From Streptomyces cynarae (GTDB lineage: Bacteria; Actinomycetota; Actinomycetes; Streptomycetales; Streptomycetaceae), in the NCBI RefSeq assembly GCF_025642135.1, contig NZ_CP106793.1:3724001-3788000 (forward strand): a stretch of DNA of 64,000 nucleotides. The letters are read 5' to 3'. Under the pieces are notes generated by a model. The model made no database searches and was not told the DNA's origin. It saw nothing but the letters and a program-made list of their open reading frames with translations. The position numbers were made by a program, and so were the translations under genes. Below, piece by piece: positions 18,576 through 26,801 of the stretch; positions within the stretch are counted from its first letter, which is position 1, and every line of letters begins with the position of its first letter.

Positions 18576-20078
18576 GTGGACCAGGGGGACACGGACATAC
18601 GGACCGCCGCGGCCGGCCGCACCCAGGACGCGACACGACGCCGCGGGGCCGTCGTCGCCGCGCTGATGATGGCGATGGCGCTGGCGGCGCTGGACTCGAC
18701 GATCGTCTCGACGGCCGTACCGCAGATCGTCGGCGATCTCGGCGGATTCTCCGTCTTCTCGTGGCTGTTCTCCGGCTATCTGCTGGCCGTGACGGTGACG
18801 CTGCCCGTCTACGGCAAGCTGTCCGACACCTTCGGCCGCAAGCCGGTGCTGATCGCGGGCGCGTCCGTCTTCCTGCTGGGCTCGCTGTTGTGCGCGCTCG
18901 CCTGGAACATGGGCGCGCTGATCGCGTTCCGCATCGTGCAGGGCCTGGGCGGCGGCGCCCTTCAGGGCACGGTGCAGACACTCGCAGCCGACCTGTACCC
19001 GCTGAAGGAGCGTCCGAAGATCCAGGCGAAGCTGTCCACGGTGTGGGCGGTGTCCGCGGTGGCGGGCCCGGGGCTCGGCGGGGTGCTCGCCGCGTACGCG
19101 GACTGGCGGTGGATCTTCCTGGTCAACCTGCCGATCGGGGCGGTCGCGCTGTGGCTGGTCGTCCGCCATCTGCACGAGCCGGACCGGGAGTCGGGCCCGC
19201 GCCCCCGCGTCGACTGGGCGGGCGCACTCGCGGTGTTCACTTGCGGGGGCGTGCTGCTGACGGCTCTGGTGCAGGGCGGGGTGGCCTGGCCGTGGCTGTC
19301 GGCGCCGTCCCTGGCACTGTTCGGGACGGGGCTCGCGCTGGTCGCGGTGGTGGTGGCGGTGGAGCGCCGGGCGGCTGAGCCGATCATCCCGGGGTGGGTG
19401 TGGCGGCGCCGTACGATCGCCGCGGTCAATCTGGCGCTCGGCGCGCTGGGGCTGCTGATGGTGGCCCCGGCGGTCTTCCTGCCGACCTACGCCCAGGCCG
19501 TCCTCGGTCTCGCCCCGGTGGCGGCCGGGTTCGTCCTGTCCGTGTGGACGCTCAGCTGGCCGGTGTCGGCGGCGCTCAGCCAGCACGTGTACCGGCGCAT
19601 CGGCTTCCGTGACACGGCGATCCTGGGCATCGGCCTGGCCGCGCTGCTCCTGCTGGCGTTCCCGTTCCTGCCGTACCCCGGCTCGCCCTGGCAGCCGGCC
19701 CTCGTGATGCTCCTGCTGGGCGGCGCGCTGGGCCTGTTCCAGCTGCCGCTGATCGTGGGTGTGCAGTCGACGGTCGGCTGGGCGGAGCGCGGCACGACGA
19801 CGGCGTCCGTCCTGTTCTGCCGTCAGACCGGCCAGACGATCGGGGCGTCGGTGTTCGGTGCGGTCGCCAACGGGGTCCTGGCGTCCCGGCTGGGCGGCTC
19901 GGGCGGCCTGGACGCGGTGACGCGCGGCCTGGACGCGGGCACCACGCCGGAGGCGACCCGCCGGGCGATCGCGGACGCGGTGCACGCCGTGTATCTGGGC
20001 GCGTCGTGCGCGGCCGCGTTGGCGTTCCTGGTGCTGCTGTTCGTGGCCCCGCGGAAATTTCCCGTGCTCAAGGACTGA
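18576..20078 (+). CDS. MFS efflux transporter, DHA2/EmrB-QacA type
   Basis: 500 aa from GTG 18576, with GGGAGAGGA 6 nt upstream. Drug:H+ antiporter of the 14-helix class. Visible signatures: ALDSTIVSTAVPQI in TM1 (the family's LDxTIVNVALP motif), GKLSDTFGRKPVL (motif A), RIVQGLGGGAL (motif B), and AVAGPGLGGVLA (motif C, antiporter). Hydrophobic helices fill the protein to the C-terminus. Probable role: export of a toxic or self-made small molecule across the cytoplasmic membrane. It is divergent from the ABC exporter. The substrate is not predictable, and no regulator is adjacent, which is unusual for this family in streptomycetes. Confidence 0.93.
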   Translation: MDQGDTDIRTAAAGRTQDATRRRGAVVAALMMAMALAALDSTIVSTAVPQIVGDLGGFSVFSWLFSGYLLAVTVTLPVYGKLSDTFGRKPVLIAGASVFLLGSLLCALAWNMGALIAFRIVQGLGGGALQGTVQTLAADLYPLKERPKIQAKLSTVWAVSAVAGPGLGGVLAAYADWRWIFLVNLPIGAVALWLVVRHLHEPDRESGPRPRVDWAGALAVFTCGGVLLTALVQGGVAWPWLSAPSLALFGTGLALVAVVVAVERRAAEPIIPGWVWRRRTIAAVNLALGALGLLMVAPAVFLPTYAQAVLGLAPVAAGFVLSVWTLSWPVSAALSQHVYRRIGFRDTAILGIGLAALLLLAFPFLPYPGSPWQPALVMLLLGGALGLFQLPLIVGVQSTVGWAERGTTTASVLFCRQTGQTIGASVFGAVANGVLASRLGGSGGLDAVTRGLDAGTTPEATRRAIADAVHAVYLGASCAAALAFLVLLFVAPRKFPVLKD

Positions 20079-20098
20079 GCGGGCCCTAGCCTGTGACC

Positions 20099-20623
20099 AT
20101 GGTGAAGCTGGAGCGACTGCGGGCCGACCATGCCGAGGCCCTGCTGGCCTTCGAGCGGGAGAACCGCGCGTACTTCACCCGTACCGTGTCGGACCGCGGG
20201 GACGCCTACTTCGCCGAGTTCGCCGCCCGCCATCGGGCGCTCCTCGCCGAGCAGGACGCCGGTGTGTGCCACTTCCACGTCGTTACGGACGAGCAGGGGT
20301 CCCTGATCGGCCGGGTCAACCTCGTCGACGTCGAGGACGGATGCGCCGAACTCGGCTACCGCATCGGCGAACGCGCCGCCGGCCGGGGCGTGGCCACGGC
20401 CGCGGTCGCGGAGGTGTGCCGACTGGCCGCCGCGGCGTACGGACTCAACGCCCTCACCGCGGTCACCCACTACGACAACACGGCGTCCCGAACCGTCCTC
20501 GAACGCAACGGTTTCGCCCCCGTCGAGGACATCACGCTCGTCGGCCGCCCCGGCATCCGCTACCGGCGCCCGCTCACTGCTCCTCACTGCACCGGCGGCA
20601 CCGGCGGCACCGGCACGAAGTAA
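20099..20623 (+). CDS. GNAT-family N-acetyltransferase (RimJ/RimL-like)
   Basis: 174 aa from ATG 20099 (MVKLERLRADHAEALLAFE). A GTG six bases upstream is an alternative and neither has a strong ribosome-binding site. GNAT fold: beta4-beta5 region GSLIGRVNLVDVEDGCAELGYRIG, acetyl-CoA loop ERAAGRGVATAAV (R/Q-x-x-G-x-G/A variant) and the C-terminal AVTHYDNTASRTVLERNGF motif typical of ribosomal-protein-alanine acetyltransferase relatives. It probably acetylates an N-terminal or small-molecule amine in the cytoplasm. The C-terminal tail is a short Gly/Thr-rich repeat. It begins 20 nt after the MFS stop, so co-transcription is likely. Confidence 0.88.
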   Translation: MVKLERLRADHAEALLAFERENRAYFTRTVSDRGDAYFAEFAARHRALLAEQDAGVCHFHVVTDEQGSLIGRVNLVDVEDGCAELGYRIGERAAGRGVATAAVAEVCRLAAAAYGLNALTAVTHYDNTASRTVLERNGFAPVEDITLVGRPGIRYRRPLTAPHCTGGTGGTGTK

Positions 20624-20725
20624 ACCGCGCGCTCCGACAAATCCCGCTCCTGTCACACCCGTTGACTTCCCCCTCCCCCGGCTCTACGTTCGGCGCGCCA
20701 TCACGTTCGGTTAGCCGATCCTTGT

Positions 20726-20737
20726 TCGAAATTTCGA
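20726..20737. promoter_or_regulatory. Perfect 12-bp AT-rich palindrome, candidate operator of alpha-galactosidase gene
   Basis: TCGAAATTTCGA lies 25-36 bp upstream of the alpha-galactosidase start, in a locally AT-rich stretch. It would overlap a promoter or early leader. A related TGTTCAAATATCGAACG sequence lies in the galT/symporter intergenic region (about 51364-51381), so a shared sugar repressor is possible. Confidence 0.45.
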
Positions 20738-20761
20738 CGTATCGTTCACGCTAGGAGCCGC

Positions 20762-22732
20762 ATGTTTCCCCCACCACGGCACCTCCTCCACCGCTCCAGA
20801 ACCCTCGCCGTACGCCTCCTCGCCCTCGCACTCACCGCGACGGCCGCCCTCCTGTTCGTCCAGCCCCCGCCCGCCAAGGCGGCCACCACACCCCCTCAGA
20901 TCCCCGTGCCCACCGCTCCCATGGGCTGGGCCTCCTGGAACAGCTTCGCCGCGAAGATCGACTACAACGTCATCAAGAGTCAGGTCGACGCGTTCGTCGC
21001 GGCGGGTCTGCCGGCGGCCGGCTACAGGTACGTCAACATCGACGAGGGCTGGTGGCAGGGCACCCGCGACAGCGCCGGCAACATCACCGTGGACACCGGC
21101 GAGTGGCCCGGCGGCATGAGCGCCATCGCCGACTACATCCACAGCAAAGGACTGAAGGCCGGCATCTACACCGACGCCGGCAAGGACGGCTGCGGCTACT
21201 ACTACCCGACCGGCCGCCCCGCCGCGCCCGGCTCCGGCAGCGAGGGCCACTACGACCAGGACATGCTGCAGTTCTCCAAGTGGGGCTTCGACTTCGTGAA
21301 GGTCGACTGGTGCGGCGGTGACGCGGAAGGGCTTGACGCCGCCACCACGTACAAGGCGATCAGCGACGCCGTCGCCAAGGCGTCCGCGACCACCGGCCGC
21401 CCGCTGACCCTCTCGGTCTGCAACTGGGGCAAGCAGAACCCGTGGAACTGGGCGCCGGGCCTCGCCCCGATGTGGCGGACCAGCACCGACATCATCTACT
21501 ACGGCAACAAGCCGTCGATGACGAACCTGCTGTCCAACTTCGACCAGACCCTGCACCCCTCGGCCCAGCACACCGGCTCCTACAACGACCCGGACATGCT
21601 GATGGTCGGCATGGACGGCTTCACCGCCGCCCAGAACCGCACCCACATGGCCCTGTGGGCGATCTCCGGAGCCCCGCTGCTCGCCGGCAACGACCTGACG
21701 ACGATGACGTCCGAGACCGCCTCCATCCTCACCGACCCCGAGGTCGTCGCGGTCGACCAGGACCCACGAGGCCTCCAGGGCGTCAAGGTCGCCGAGGACA
21801 CCACCGGCCTCCAGGTGTACGGCAAGGTGCTGTCCGGCACCGGCAACCGCGCGGTCGTGCTGCTCAACCGCACCTCCGCCACGCAGAACATCACCGTCCG
21901 CTGGTCCGACCTGGGCCTGACGAACGCCTCGGCCACCGTCCGCGACCTGTGGGCCCGCAAGGACCTGGGCACGTACGGCACGAGCTACACGGCGAACGTC
22001 CCGGCGGGCGGCACGGTGATGCTGAAGGTCAGCGGCGGCACCGAGGCGGCGAGCAGCACCTACAGCGCCACCTCCACCGGGCGCTACACCGGCGTGGGCG
22101 CGACGAGCACCGGTGTGAACGTCGTCGACATCGCCTACACCAACACCTCCTCCACCGCGCGCACGGCGACCCTCCAGGTCGACGGGCAGACGCCGACGAC
22201 CGTCTCGTTCCCGCCGACCGGCTCCGCCCAGGGCACCGTCTCCGTCGAGGCCGGCCTCTCCAAGGGATCCGCCAACTCGCTCACCCTGACCGGAACCTCG
22301 CTGCCGGGCCTGGGCGCGATCACCGTCCACCCGATACCGGGCACGAACGGCTCCCTGATCACCGGCAGGCAGTCCGGCCGCTGCGCCGACATCTACAACA
22401 ACACGATCACCAACGGCACCCAGGCGGAGCTCTGGGACTGCAACGGCGGCCAGAACCAGTCCTGGACCTACACCCCGCGCAAGGAGCTGGTGGTGTACGG
22501 CAACAAGTGCCTTGACGCCTACAACCTCGGCACCACCAACGGCACCAAGGTCGTCATCTGGGACTGCAACGGCCAGGCCAACCAGAAGTGGAACGTCAAC
22601 TCCGACGGCACGATCACGAACGTCAACGCGGGCCTGTGCCTGGACGCGTCGGGCGCGGCCACGTCCAACGGCACGAACCTCGTCCTGTGGTCCTGCAACG
22701 GCGGCGACAACCAGAAGTGGACCCTGACGTAA
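20762..22732 (+). CDS. Secreted GH27 alpha-galactosidase with C-terminal ricin-type (CBM13) domain
   Basis: 656 aa from ATG 20762, with AGGAG 5 nt upstream. The signal peptide ends near AKA-ATTPP (about residue 40). The catalytic domain follows family 27: TAPMGWASWNSF, YRYVNIDEGWW, GLKAGIYTDAG, the nucleophile Asp182 in FVKVDWCGGD, and the acid/base region NDPDML (Asp276/Asp278). An antiparallel beta C-domain and a linker precede a ricin-B lectin with QNQSW, NQKWN and NQKWT repeats (about 530-656). Reaction: release of terminal alpha-1,6-galactose from melibiose, raffinose or galactomannan outside the cell. With galTEK and a sugar symporter elsewhere in the window it fits a galactoside-use pathway. 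An Rho-independent-type hairpin follows. Confidence 0.95.
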   Translation: MFPPPRHLLHRSRTLAVRLLALALTATAALLFVQPPPAKAATTPPQIPVPTAPMGWASWNSFAAKIDYNVIKSQVDAFVAAGLPAAGYRYVNIDEGWWQGTRDSAGNITVDTGEWPGGMSAIADYIHSKGLKAGIYTDAGKDGCGYYYPTGRPAAPGSGSEGHYDQDMLQFSKWGFDFVKVDWCGGDAEGLDAATTYKAISDAVAKASATTGRPLTLSVCNWGKQNPWNWAPGLAPMWRTSTDIIYYGNKPSMTNLLSNFDQTLHPSAQHTGSYNDPDMLMVGMDGFTAAQNRTHMALWAISGAPLLAGNDLTTMTSETASILTDPEVVAVDQDPRGLQGVKVAEDTTGLQVYGKVLSGTGNRAVVLLNRTSATQNITVRWSDLGLTNASATVRDLWARKDLGTYGTSYTANVPAGGTVMLKVSGGTEAASSTYSATSTGRYTGVGATSTGVNVVDIAYTNTSSTARTATLQVDGQTPTTVSFPPTGSAQGTVSVEAGLSKGSANSLTLTGTSLPGLGAITVHPIPGTNGSLITGRQSGRCADIYNNTITNGTQAELWDCNGGQNQSWTYTPRKELVVYGNKCLDAYNLGTTNGTKVVIWDCNGQANQKWNVNSDGTITNVNAGLCLDASGAATSNGTNLVLWSCNGGDNQKWTLT

Positions 22733-22759
22733 CGCGCACACGCACAGGAAGGGCAAAGA

Positions 22760-22796
22760 CGAACCCCCACCCCGCAGACCGCGGAGTGGGGGTTCG
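22760..22796 (+). terminator. Terminator of alpha-galactosidase gene
   Basis: Perfect 11-bp arms (CGAACCCCCAC / GTGGGGGTTCG) enclose an inner CCGC/GCGG pair. It starts 28 nt after the stop codon. A long GC hairpin without a U-run is the common terminator form in streptomycetes. Confidence 0.8.
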
Positions 22797-22798
22797 CA

Positions 22799-22925
22799 TC
22801 AGAGCGCCGGGCAGGCCTTGCACCTGCATCTCCCCGCAGGAAGCGGGGCGTCTTTCCTTGGACCACCAACGCACGACCGGGCACCGGGAGTTCCGGGCGA
22901 CCAGCACATGATCAAGTGTAGCGCA
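22799..22925. ncRNA. Possible structured RNA or degenerate tRNA-like element, strand uncertain
   Basis: The non-coding stretch holds three compact hairpins in 60 nt. One is GCAGG with a 7-nt loop and CCTGC, the size of a tRNA T- or anticodon arm. The next is CCCCGC-AGGAA-GCGGGG. The third is GTC...GAC around CTTTCCTTG. Flanking GCGCCGGG and CCCGG segments could extend the fold. Read on the minus strand, the order resembles a long variable arm followed by a T-arm, but acceptor pairing is not convincing, so I do not call a tRNA. It may instead be an sRNA or a leader of the YciI-side transcript. Confidence 0.35.
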
Positions 22926-22953
22926 CTCCTGTAGGGCGCCGTGCCTCGCAGCC

Positions 22954-23253
22954 TCAGGACGGCGGCTGCTGCCGGTACCCGGCCAGCGCGGGCGCCGTCT
23001 TCGTCGCCAGGAACTCGGTGATCCGGTACGCGCACACGCCCGCCGCCACGAACGGGTCGGTCGCCGTGAGCCGCTCGATCTCCTCGCGGTCCTCGCCTGC
23101 GGCGAGGATGACCCCGCCGTCACGCGGGACCTTGCGGCCGGAGGCGAGGAAGACACCAGAGGCGTACTGCTCGTCCAGCCAGGCCACATGCGCCGGAATG
23201 ACGGCGTCGACCGCTTCGAGCGGGGCGGTGTAGGTCAGTTCCAGTACGAACAC
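22954..23253 (-). CDS. YciI-family protein
   Basis: 99 aa from GTG 23253 (VFVLELTYTAPLEAVD). A GTG six codons earlier (23271) is possible, but homologues begin at the beta-strand FVLELTY. This is a small ferredoxin-like alpha/beta barrel of the YciI/DGPF type. It shows the conserved His in IPAHVAWLDEQYASGVFLASGRKVPRDGG, the ILAAGEDREEIERL segment and the DPFVAAGVCAYRITEF motif. Family members may be dioxygenase-like or dehalogenase-like enzymes, and the physiological substrate is unknown. It stands alone on the minus strand between two plus-strand units. Confidence 0.88.
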   Translation of the reverse strand: MFVLELTYTAPLEAVDAVIPAHVAWLDEQYASGVFLASGRKVPRDGGVILAAGEDREEIERLTATDPFVAAGVCAYRITEFLATKTAPALAGYRQQPPS

Positions 23254-23465
23254 GCCCGCCAGCCTATCCACCCCACCCGCCGGCCGCGGCGGCCTCCCCT
23301 TGGATTACCGCGGGTAACGTCACAGGTCGGTGTAGTAAGCGCATACCGACCGGCCAGTTTGCCGAAAAGCCCCCATCGCCCGGAACCCACGGGTAGCGTG
23401 CGTCGCTCACCCCCCGCTCCCTGCGGTCCGCCGCACCGGATCCGAGCCACGCAAGGAGAACCGGG

Positions 23466-23918
23466 ATGTCCGACGCGTTCATACCGCGGCACTCGTCCCC
23501 CGAGTACTCAGCACCGCACCACTCGCCACCGTCGTACCCGACCTATCCGACGTACCCCTGGCAGCAACCGCCCGCCCCACCGGCCCGGCCACGGATGCCG
23601 TCCCATCCGCCGCTCGGGCACCACAGCGACCTGCGCCTCCTGCGCACCGCCTACCGATGGCAGCGGCGCGTCGCCACCCTGACCGCCCTCGGCTACTTCG
23701 TGCTGTTCCTCCTGCTGTCCGCGTTCGCGCCCTCCTTCATGACGGCCACGGTCTCCGGCGGCCTCACCATGGGGCTGCTGCTCGGACTGCTCCAACTCCC
23801 CGTCACCTGCGTCGCGATCGCCGTGTACGAGTACACGGCACGCCACGGCGTCGACCCGATCGCCGACCGCATCCGCAGACAGGCCGAACTGGACACCGGG
23901 CGGGGGGCGGCACGATGA
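23466..23918 (+). CDS. DUF485 membrane protein, partner of acetate-type symporter
   Basis: 150 aa from ATG 23466, preceded by AAGGAGA. The first 55 residues are a Pro/Tyr/His-rich cytosolic tail (SYPTYPTYPWQQPPAPPA). Then comes the DUF485 core: LRLLRTAYRWQRRVATLTALGYFVLFLLLSAF, TM1, the MGLLLGLLQLPVTCVAIAVYEYTARHGVDPIADRIR TM2 and the conserved tail. DUF485 proteins are almost always co-encoded with ActP-type solute:Na+ symporters. The stop overlaps the symporter start (ATGA), which supports coupled synthesis. The long Pro-rich tail is an elaboration beyond the usual ~100 aa family size. Confidence 0.88.
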   Translation: MSDAFIPRHSSPEYSAPHHSPPSYPTYPTYPWQQPPAPPARPRMPSHPPLGHHSDLRLLRTAYRWQRRVATLTALGYFVLFLLLSAFAPSFMTATVSGGLTMGLLLGLLQLPVTCVAIAVYEYTARHGVDPIADRIRRQAELDTGRGAAR

Positions 23919-25552
23919 CCACGGCGAGCCTGCCGGGAGGCATCACCGGGTTCAGCAGCTCCGCACAGGCCATGTCACTCGTGGCGTTCACCACGGTCGC
24001 CACGATCACGCTCCTGCTGTGCGTGATGACCGGACCCGACCGAGACGACCTCGTCGAGTTCTACACCGGCTACAACTCCCTGTCCCCGATGCGCAACGGC
24101 CTCGCCATCGCGGGCGACTACATCTCCGCCGCCACCGTGCTCAGCACAGGGGGGATCATCGCCCTCGCCGGCTACGACGGTGTCGTCCTCGCGCTGAGCA
24201 CTGCACTGTCGCTGATGCTGCTGATGTTCCTGCTGGCCGAGCCCCTGCGCAACGCGGGCCGGTTCACCATGGGCGACGTGCTGGCACGACGGATGCCCGG
24301 GCGGGCGGTGCGCATCACGGCGTGCGCCGTGACCATCGCCGCGCTGCTGCCGCTGATGCTCGTACAACTCGCCGGAACCGGCGACCTGCTGGCCTTCATC
24401 CTCGGCTTCTCCAACGACGCCTTGAAGACGGGCTGCATCATCGGAATCGGCGCGCTGATGATCAGTTATGCGGCGATCGGCGGCATGAAGGGCACAGCCC
24501 TCATCCAGATACTGAAGATCGTGATGCTGCTCGGCTCCGGACTGGTCGTCGCCGGGCTCATCCTGCACCGCTTCGACTGGGACCCGGGCGCGCTGTTCGC
24601 AGCCGCCGCGAAGAACAGCGGCGTCGGCCCCGCCTTCCTTCACTCGGGCCTGGAGTTCGCGGGCGGCCCGGCACCCCGCCTCGACATGATCAGCTCCGAG
24701 CTCACGGTGGTGCTCGGCGGCGCCTGTCTGCCGCACATCACCATGCGGATGTACACGGCGAACAGCGCCCGCCAGGTACGTCGCTCGATGTCCTGGGCGG
24801 TGCCGTCGGTGGCCCTGTTCGTGCCCGTCATCACGGTCGTCGGCTTCGGCGCGACCGCCCTGATCGGGCGCGCCACCATCGCGGCGGCCGACCCCCAGGG
24901 CCGCACGGCCTATCTGCTGGGCTCCCGGGTCGCGTTCGGGACGGACGTGTCGACCGGCGCGACACTGCTGTTCACCGCGGTCACGTCGGCGATCTTCCTG
25001 ACCCTCCTCGCCTCCGTGGCCGGAATGATCCTCGCCTGCGCCAACTCCCTCGCGCACGACGTCTTCGCCGCCCTGAAGCACGAGATGCCGCCGCGACGCG
25101 AGATGACCGCGGCACGCCTGTCGGCGATGGCGGTGGGTGCCGTGGCGATCCTGCTCGCCACCCTCGTCCAGCACCGCAGCCTGCAGCCGCTGGCCACGCT
25201 CTCCTTCTGCATCGGCGCGTCCTCCATCGCACCGGCCCTGGTGTACAGCCTCTTTTGGCGCCGCTACACCCGAACCGGCCTGCTGTGCACGCTCATCGGC
25301 GGCACCGTGACCACCCTCGTGCTCATGACCGGCACCAACCTGGTCTCCGGGTCCCCCGCCGCGGCCTTCCCCGACGCCGACTTCAACTGGTTCCCGTTCA
25401 CCACCACCGGCCTCGTCTCCATCCCGCTCGGCTTCGCCTACGGCTGGCTCGGCACCCTCGCCTCCGGCCGCGGCCAGGCCGCCGAGCAGCGCCGGCACTA
25501 CGAGGCGGTCGAAGGCTGGATCCTGGCGGGGGCGACCCGCGGGAACGGCTGA
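23915..25552 (+). CDS. Sodium:solute symporter, ActP (cation/acetate) type
   Basis: 545 aa from ATG 23915, which overlaps the DUF485 stop. The frame is open upstream, but that part is a shadow of DUF485. SSS-family transporter with about 13 hydrophobic helices. Recognisable segments are the early FYTGYNSLSPMRNGLAIAGDYISAATVLSTGGIIAL (typical of ActP), LPHITMRMYTANSARQVRRS and the conserved Na+-site region TAVTSAIFLTLLASVAGMILACANSLAHDVF. Likely substrate: acetate or another short monocarboxylate such as propionate or pyruvate, taken up with Na+. No acetyl-CoA synthetase is adjacent. Confidence 0.92.
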   Translation: MTTASLPGGITGFSSSAQAMSLVAFTTVATITLLLCVMTGPDRDDLVEFYTGYNSLSPMRNGLAIAGDYISAATVLSTGGIIALAGYDGVVLALSTALSLMLLMFLLAEPLRNAGRFTMGDVLARRMPGRAVRITACAVTIAALLPLMLVQLAGTGDLLAFILGFSNDALKTGCIIGIGALMISYAAIGGMKGTALIQILKIVMLLGSGLVVAGLILHRFDWDPGALFAAAAKNSGVGPAFLHSGLEFAGGPAPRLDMISSELTVVLGGACLPHITMRMYTANSARQVRRSMSWAVPSVALFVPVITVVGFGATALIGRATIAAADPQGRTAYLLGSRVAFGTDVSTGATLLFTAVTSAIFLTLLASVAGMILACANSLAHDVFAALKHEMPPRREMTAARLSAMAVGAVAILLATLVQHRSLQPLATLSFCIGASSIAPALVYSLFWRRYTRTGLLCTLIGGTVTTLVLMTGTNLVSGSPAAAFPDADFNWFPFTTTGLVSIPLGFAYGWLGTLASGRGQAAEQRRHYEAVEGWILAGATRGNG

Positions 25553-25621
25553 CGAACGGCCGGGCGCGCGGAGGCCGTAAGAGCCCCGAACGAAATGGGA
25601 GTCCGATCAGCTCGCGGCGTC

Positions 25622-25660
25622 ATGGGGGTCCCCCCTGCTCGAAGAGCTCGGGGGAGTGCG
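25622..25660. repeat. Interspersed intergenic repeat, second copy of motif at 14376-14410
   Basis: The segment GGGGGTCCCCCCTGCTCGAA followed by GAGCTCGGGGGAG is palindromic and is the reverse complement of the 14376-14410 motif, with few mismatches. It occupies the convergent gap between the symporter and the coiled-coil gene, a place where a bidirectional terminator is expected. Elements of this form are, from memory, common in Streptomyces intergenic DNA. Confidence 0.6.
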
Positions 25661-25712
25661 TGCCGGGCGTCGCGAGCCGGGCTCCCATCCTGTTCGGGGC
25701 TCCACGGGCCCT

Positions 25713-26597
25713 CTACTCCGCGGGAGCCCGGCCCGTCAGCATCGCCAGGCTGTTGCGCACATGGTCCATCTGGGCCTGCACACAGTCCCAGACCTCACCG
25801 TGCTCCCGCAGCACCCGCTCCGTCTCCCGGGCGATACGGTCCTCCCGCAACCGCGCCTCCGCGACCAGCTCGGCGGCGCGCGCCTGGGCGTCCCGCTGCA
25901 CCTGCCGGGCCGACTCCTCGGCCCCGGCCAGCGCCTGCTGCGCCTCCGACAGCGCGACCTCCGCGCGCGCCACCCGCTCCGCCTCCCACGCCTCGACCTC
26001 CGCGACCCGTTCGGCCGCCACCCGCTCCTCGTCCGCCCAGCGCTCGGCGTGCTCCCGCTCCTGCTCGGCGAGCAGCGCCGCCGTGCGCTGCCGCACCTCG
26101 CGCAGCGCGGCCAGCGCCTCCCCGCGCCCCTCCTTCACCTCACGCCGCGCCGTGATCCGTACGTCGTCGGCCTCGGCCCTCGCCGCCAGCAGCCGGATGC
26201 GGACCCGCTCCTCGGCCTCACCGCGCACCTCGTCGGCGTACGCCTGCGCCTCGTCCCGCACCCGCCGCGCCTCCTGCTCCGCCTCCGCGAGCACACGCCC
26301 GGCCTCCTGCCGCGCGTCCTCCCGCAGGGCCTCGGCCTCCTCCCGCGCCAGGTCGAACAGCCGGCCGGCCCGATCGCCCAGGCCCTCGTAGGTCTGGGCG
26401 GGAAGCTGCGTCACCCTCTCCCGCAGCCTCAGCAGGCCGGCCTCCATCTCCTTGGCCAGCACCGTCAGCCGGGCGGCCCGCTCCCAGGCGGCGTCGCGCT
26501 CCCGTGAGAGGGCCGAGGTGTAGGCGTCGACCTGGTCGGGACGGTAGCCGCGCCGCACGGACACGAAGCCGTACGGCGACCTCGATGCGCTGCTCAT
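25713..26597 (-). CDS. DivIVA/cellulose-binding-type long coiled-coil protein
   Basis: 294 aa from ATG 26597 (MSSASRSPYGFVSVRRGYRP), chosen for the strong GAGAGGGG site upstream. The N-terminus has a short DivIVA-like signature (SVRRGYRPDQVDAYTSALSRERDAAWERAARLT). The rest is an almost uninterrupted Ala/Glu/Arg-rich heptad coiled coil to about residue 280. Streptomyces proteins of this kind (often called cellulose-binding, relatives of Scy/FilP and SepIVA) are cytosolic scaffolds at tips or septa. No enzymatic motif is present. It is monocistronic, with a repeat-bearing convergent gap downstream and the SUKH/deaminase transcript's terminator upstream. Confidence 0.85.
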   Translation of the reverse strand: MSSASRSPYGFVSVRRGYRPDQVDAYTSALSRERDAAWERAARLTVLAKEMEAGLLRLRERVTQLPAQTYEGLGDRAGRLFDLAREEAEALREDARQEAGRVLAEAEQEARRVRDEAQAYADEVRGEAEERVRIRLLAARAEADDVRITARREVKEGRGEALAALREVRQRTAALLAEQEREHAERWADEERVAAERVAEVEAWEAERVARAEVALSEAQQALAGAEESARQVQRDAQARAAELVAEARLREDRIARETERVLREHGEVWDCVQAQMDHVRNSLAMLTGRAPAE

Positions 26598-26723
26598 CGT
26601 GGAACCCCTCTCCAGCTGACCCACGAATCGATGATTTTGCGCACATCTTGATGGATCAGTCAGAAGTGTTCATAACGCGACACTCCACGCACAAGCAACG
26701 GATCGCCCCGAAGATCACCCGAA

Positions 26724-26760
26724 AAAGCGGCCGGGCCCGGTCGTCCGTACGACCGGGCCC
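26724..26760 (-). terminator. Intrinsic terminator of the deaminase/SUKH operon
   Basis: Perfect 12-bp arms (GGGCCCGGTCGT / ACGACCGGGCCC, 26733-26760) with a 4-nt loop are followed on the minus strand by GGCCGCTTTTTC, giving a U-run. It is 42 nt beyond the stop at 26802 and is the clearest intrinsic terminator on the minus strand here. Confidence 0.85.
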
Positions 26761-26801
26761 AGAACTGACGAGGTGTCAGGAACGAGATGTTCGGGATGAG
26801 C

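Noticed and set aside
22799..22925. tRNA call on either strand
   Set aside because: A T-arm-like hairpin is present, but I could not form a 7-bp acceptor stem or a proper anticodon loop. Kept only as a possible structured RNA.
23975..25498. 507-codon minus-strand frame opposite the acetate-type symporter
   Set aside because: It encodes Gly/Arg/Glu/His-rich nonsense, whereas the plus strand encodes a full SSS transporter.
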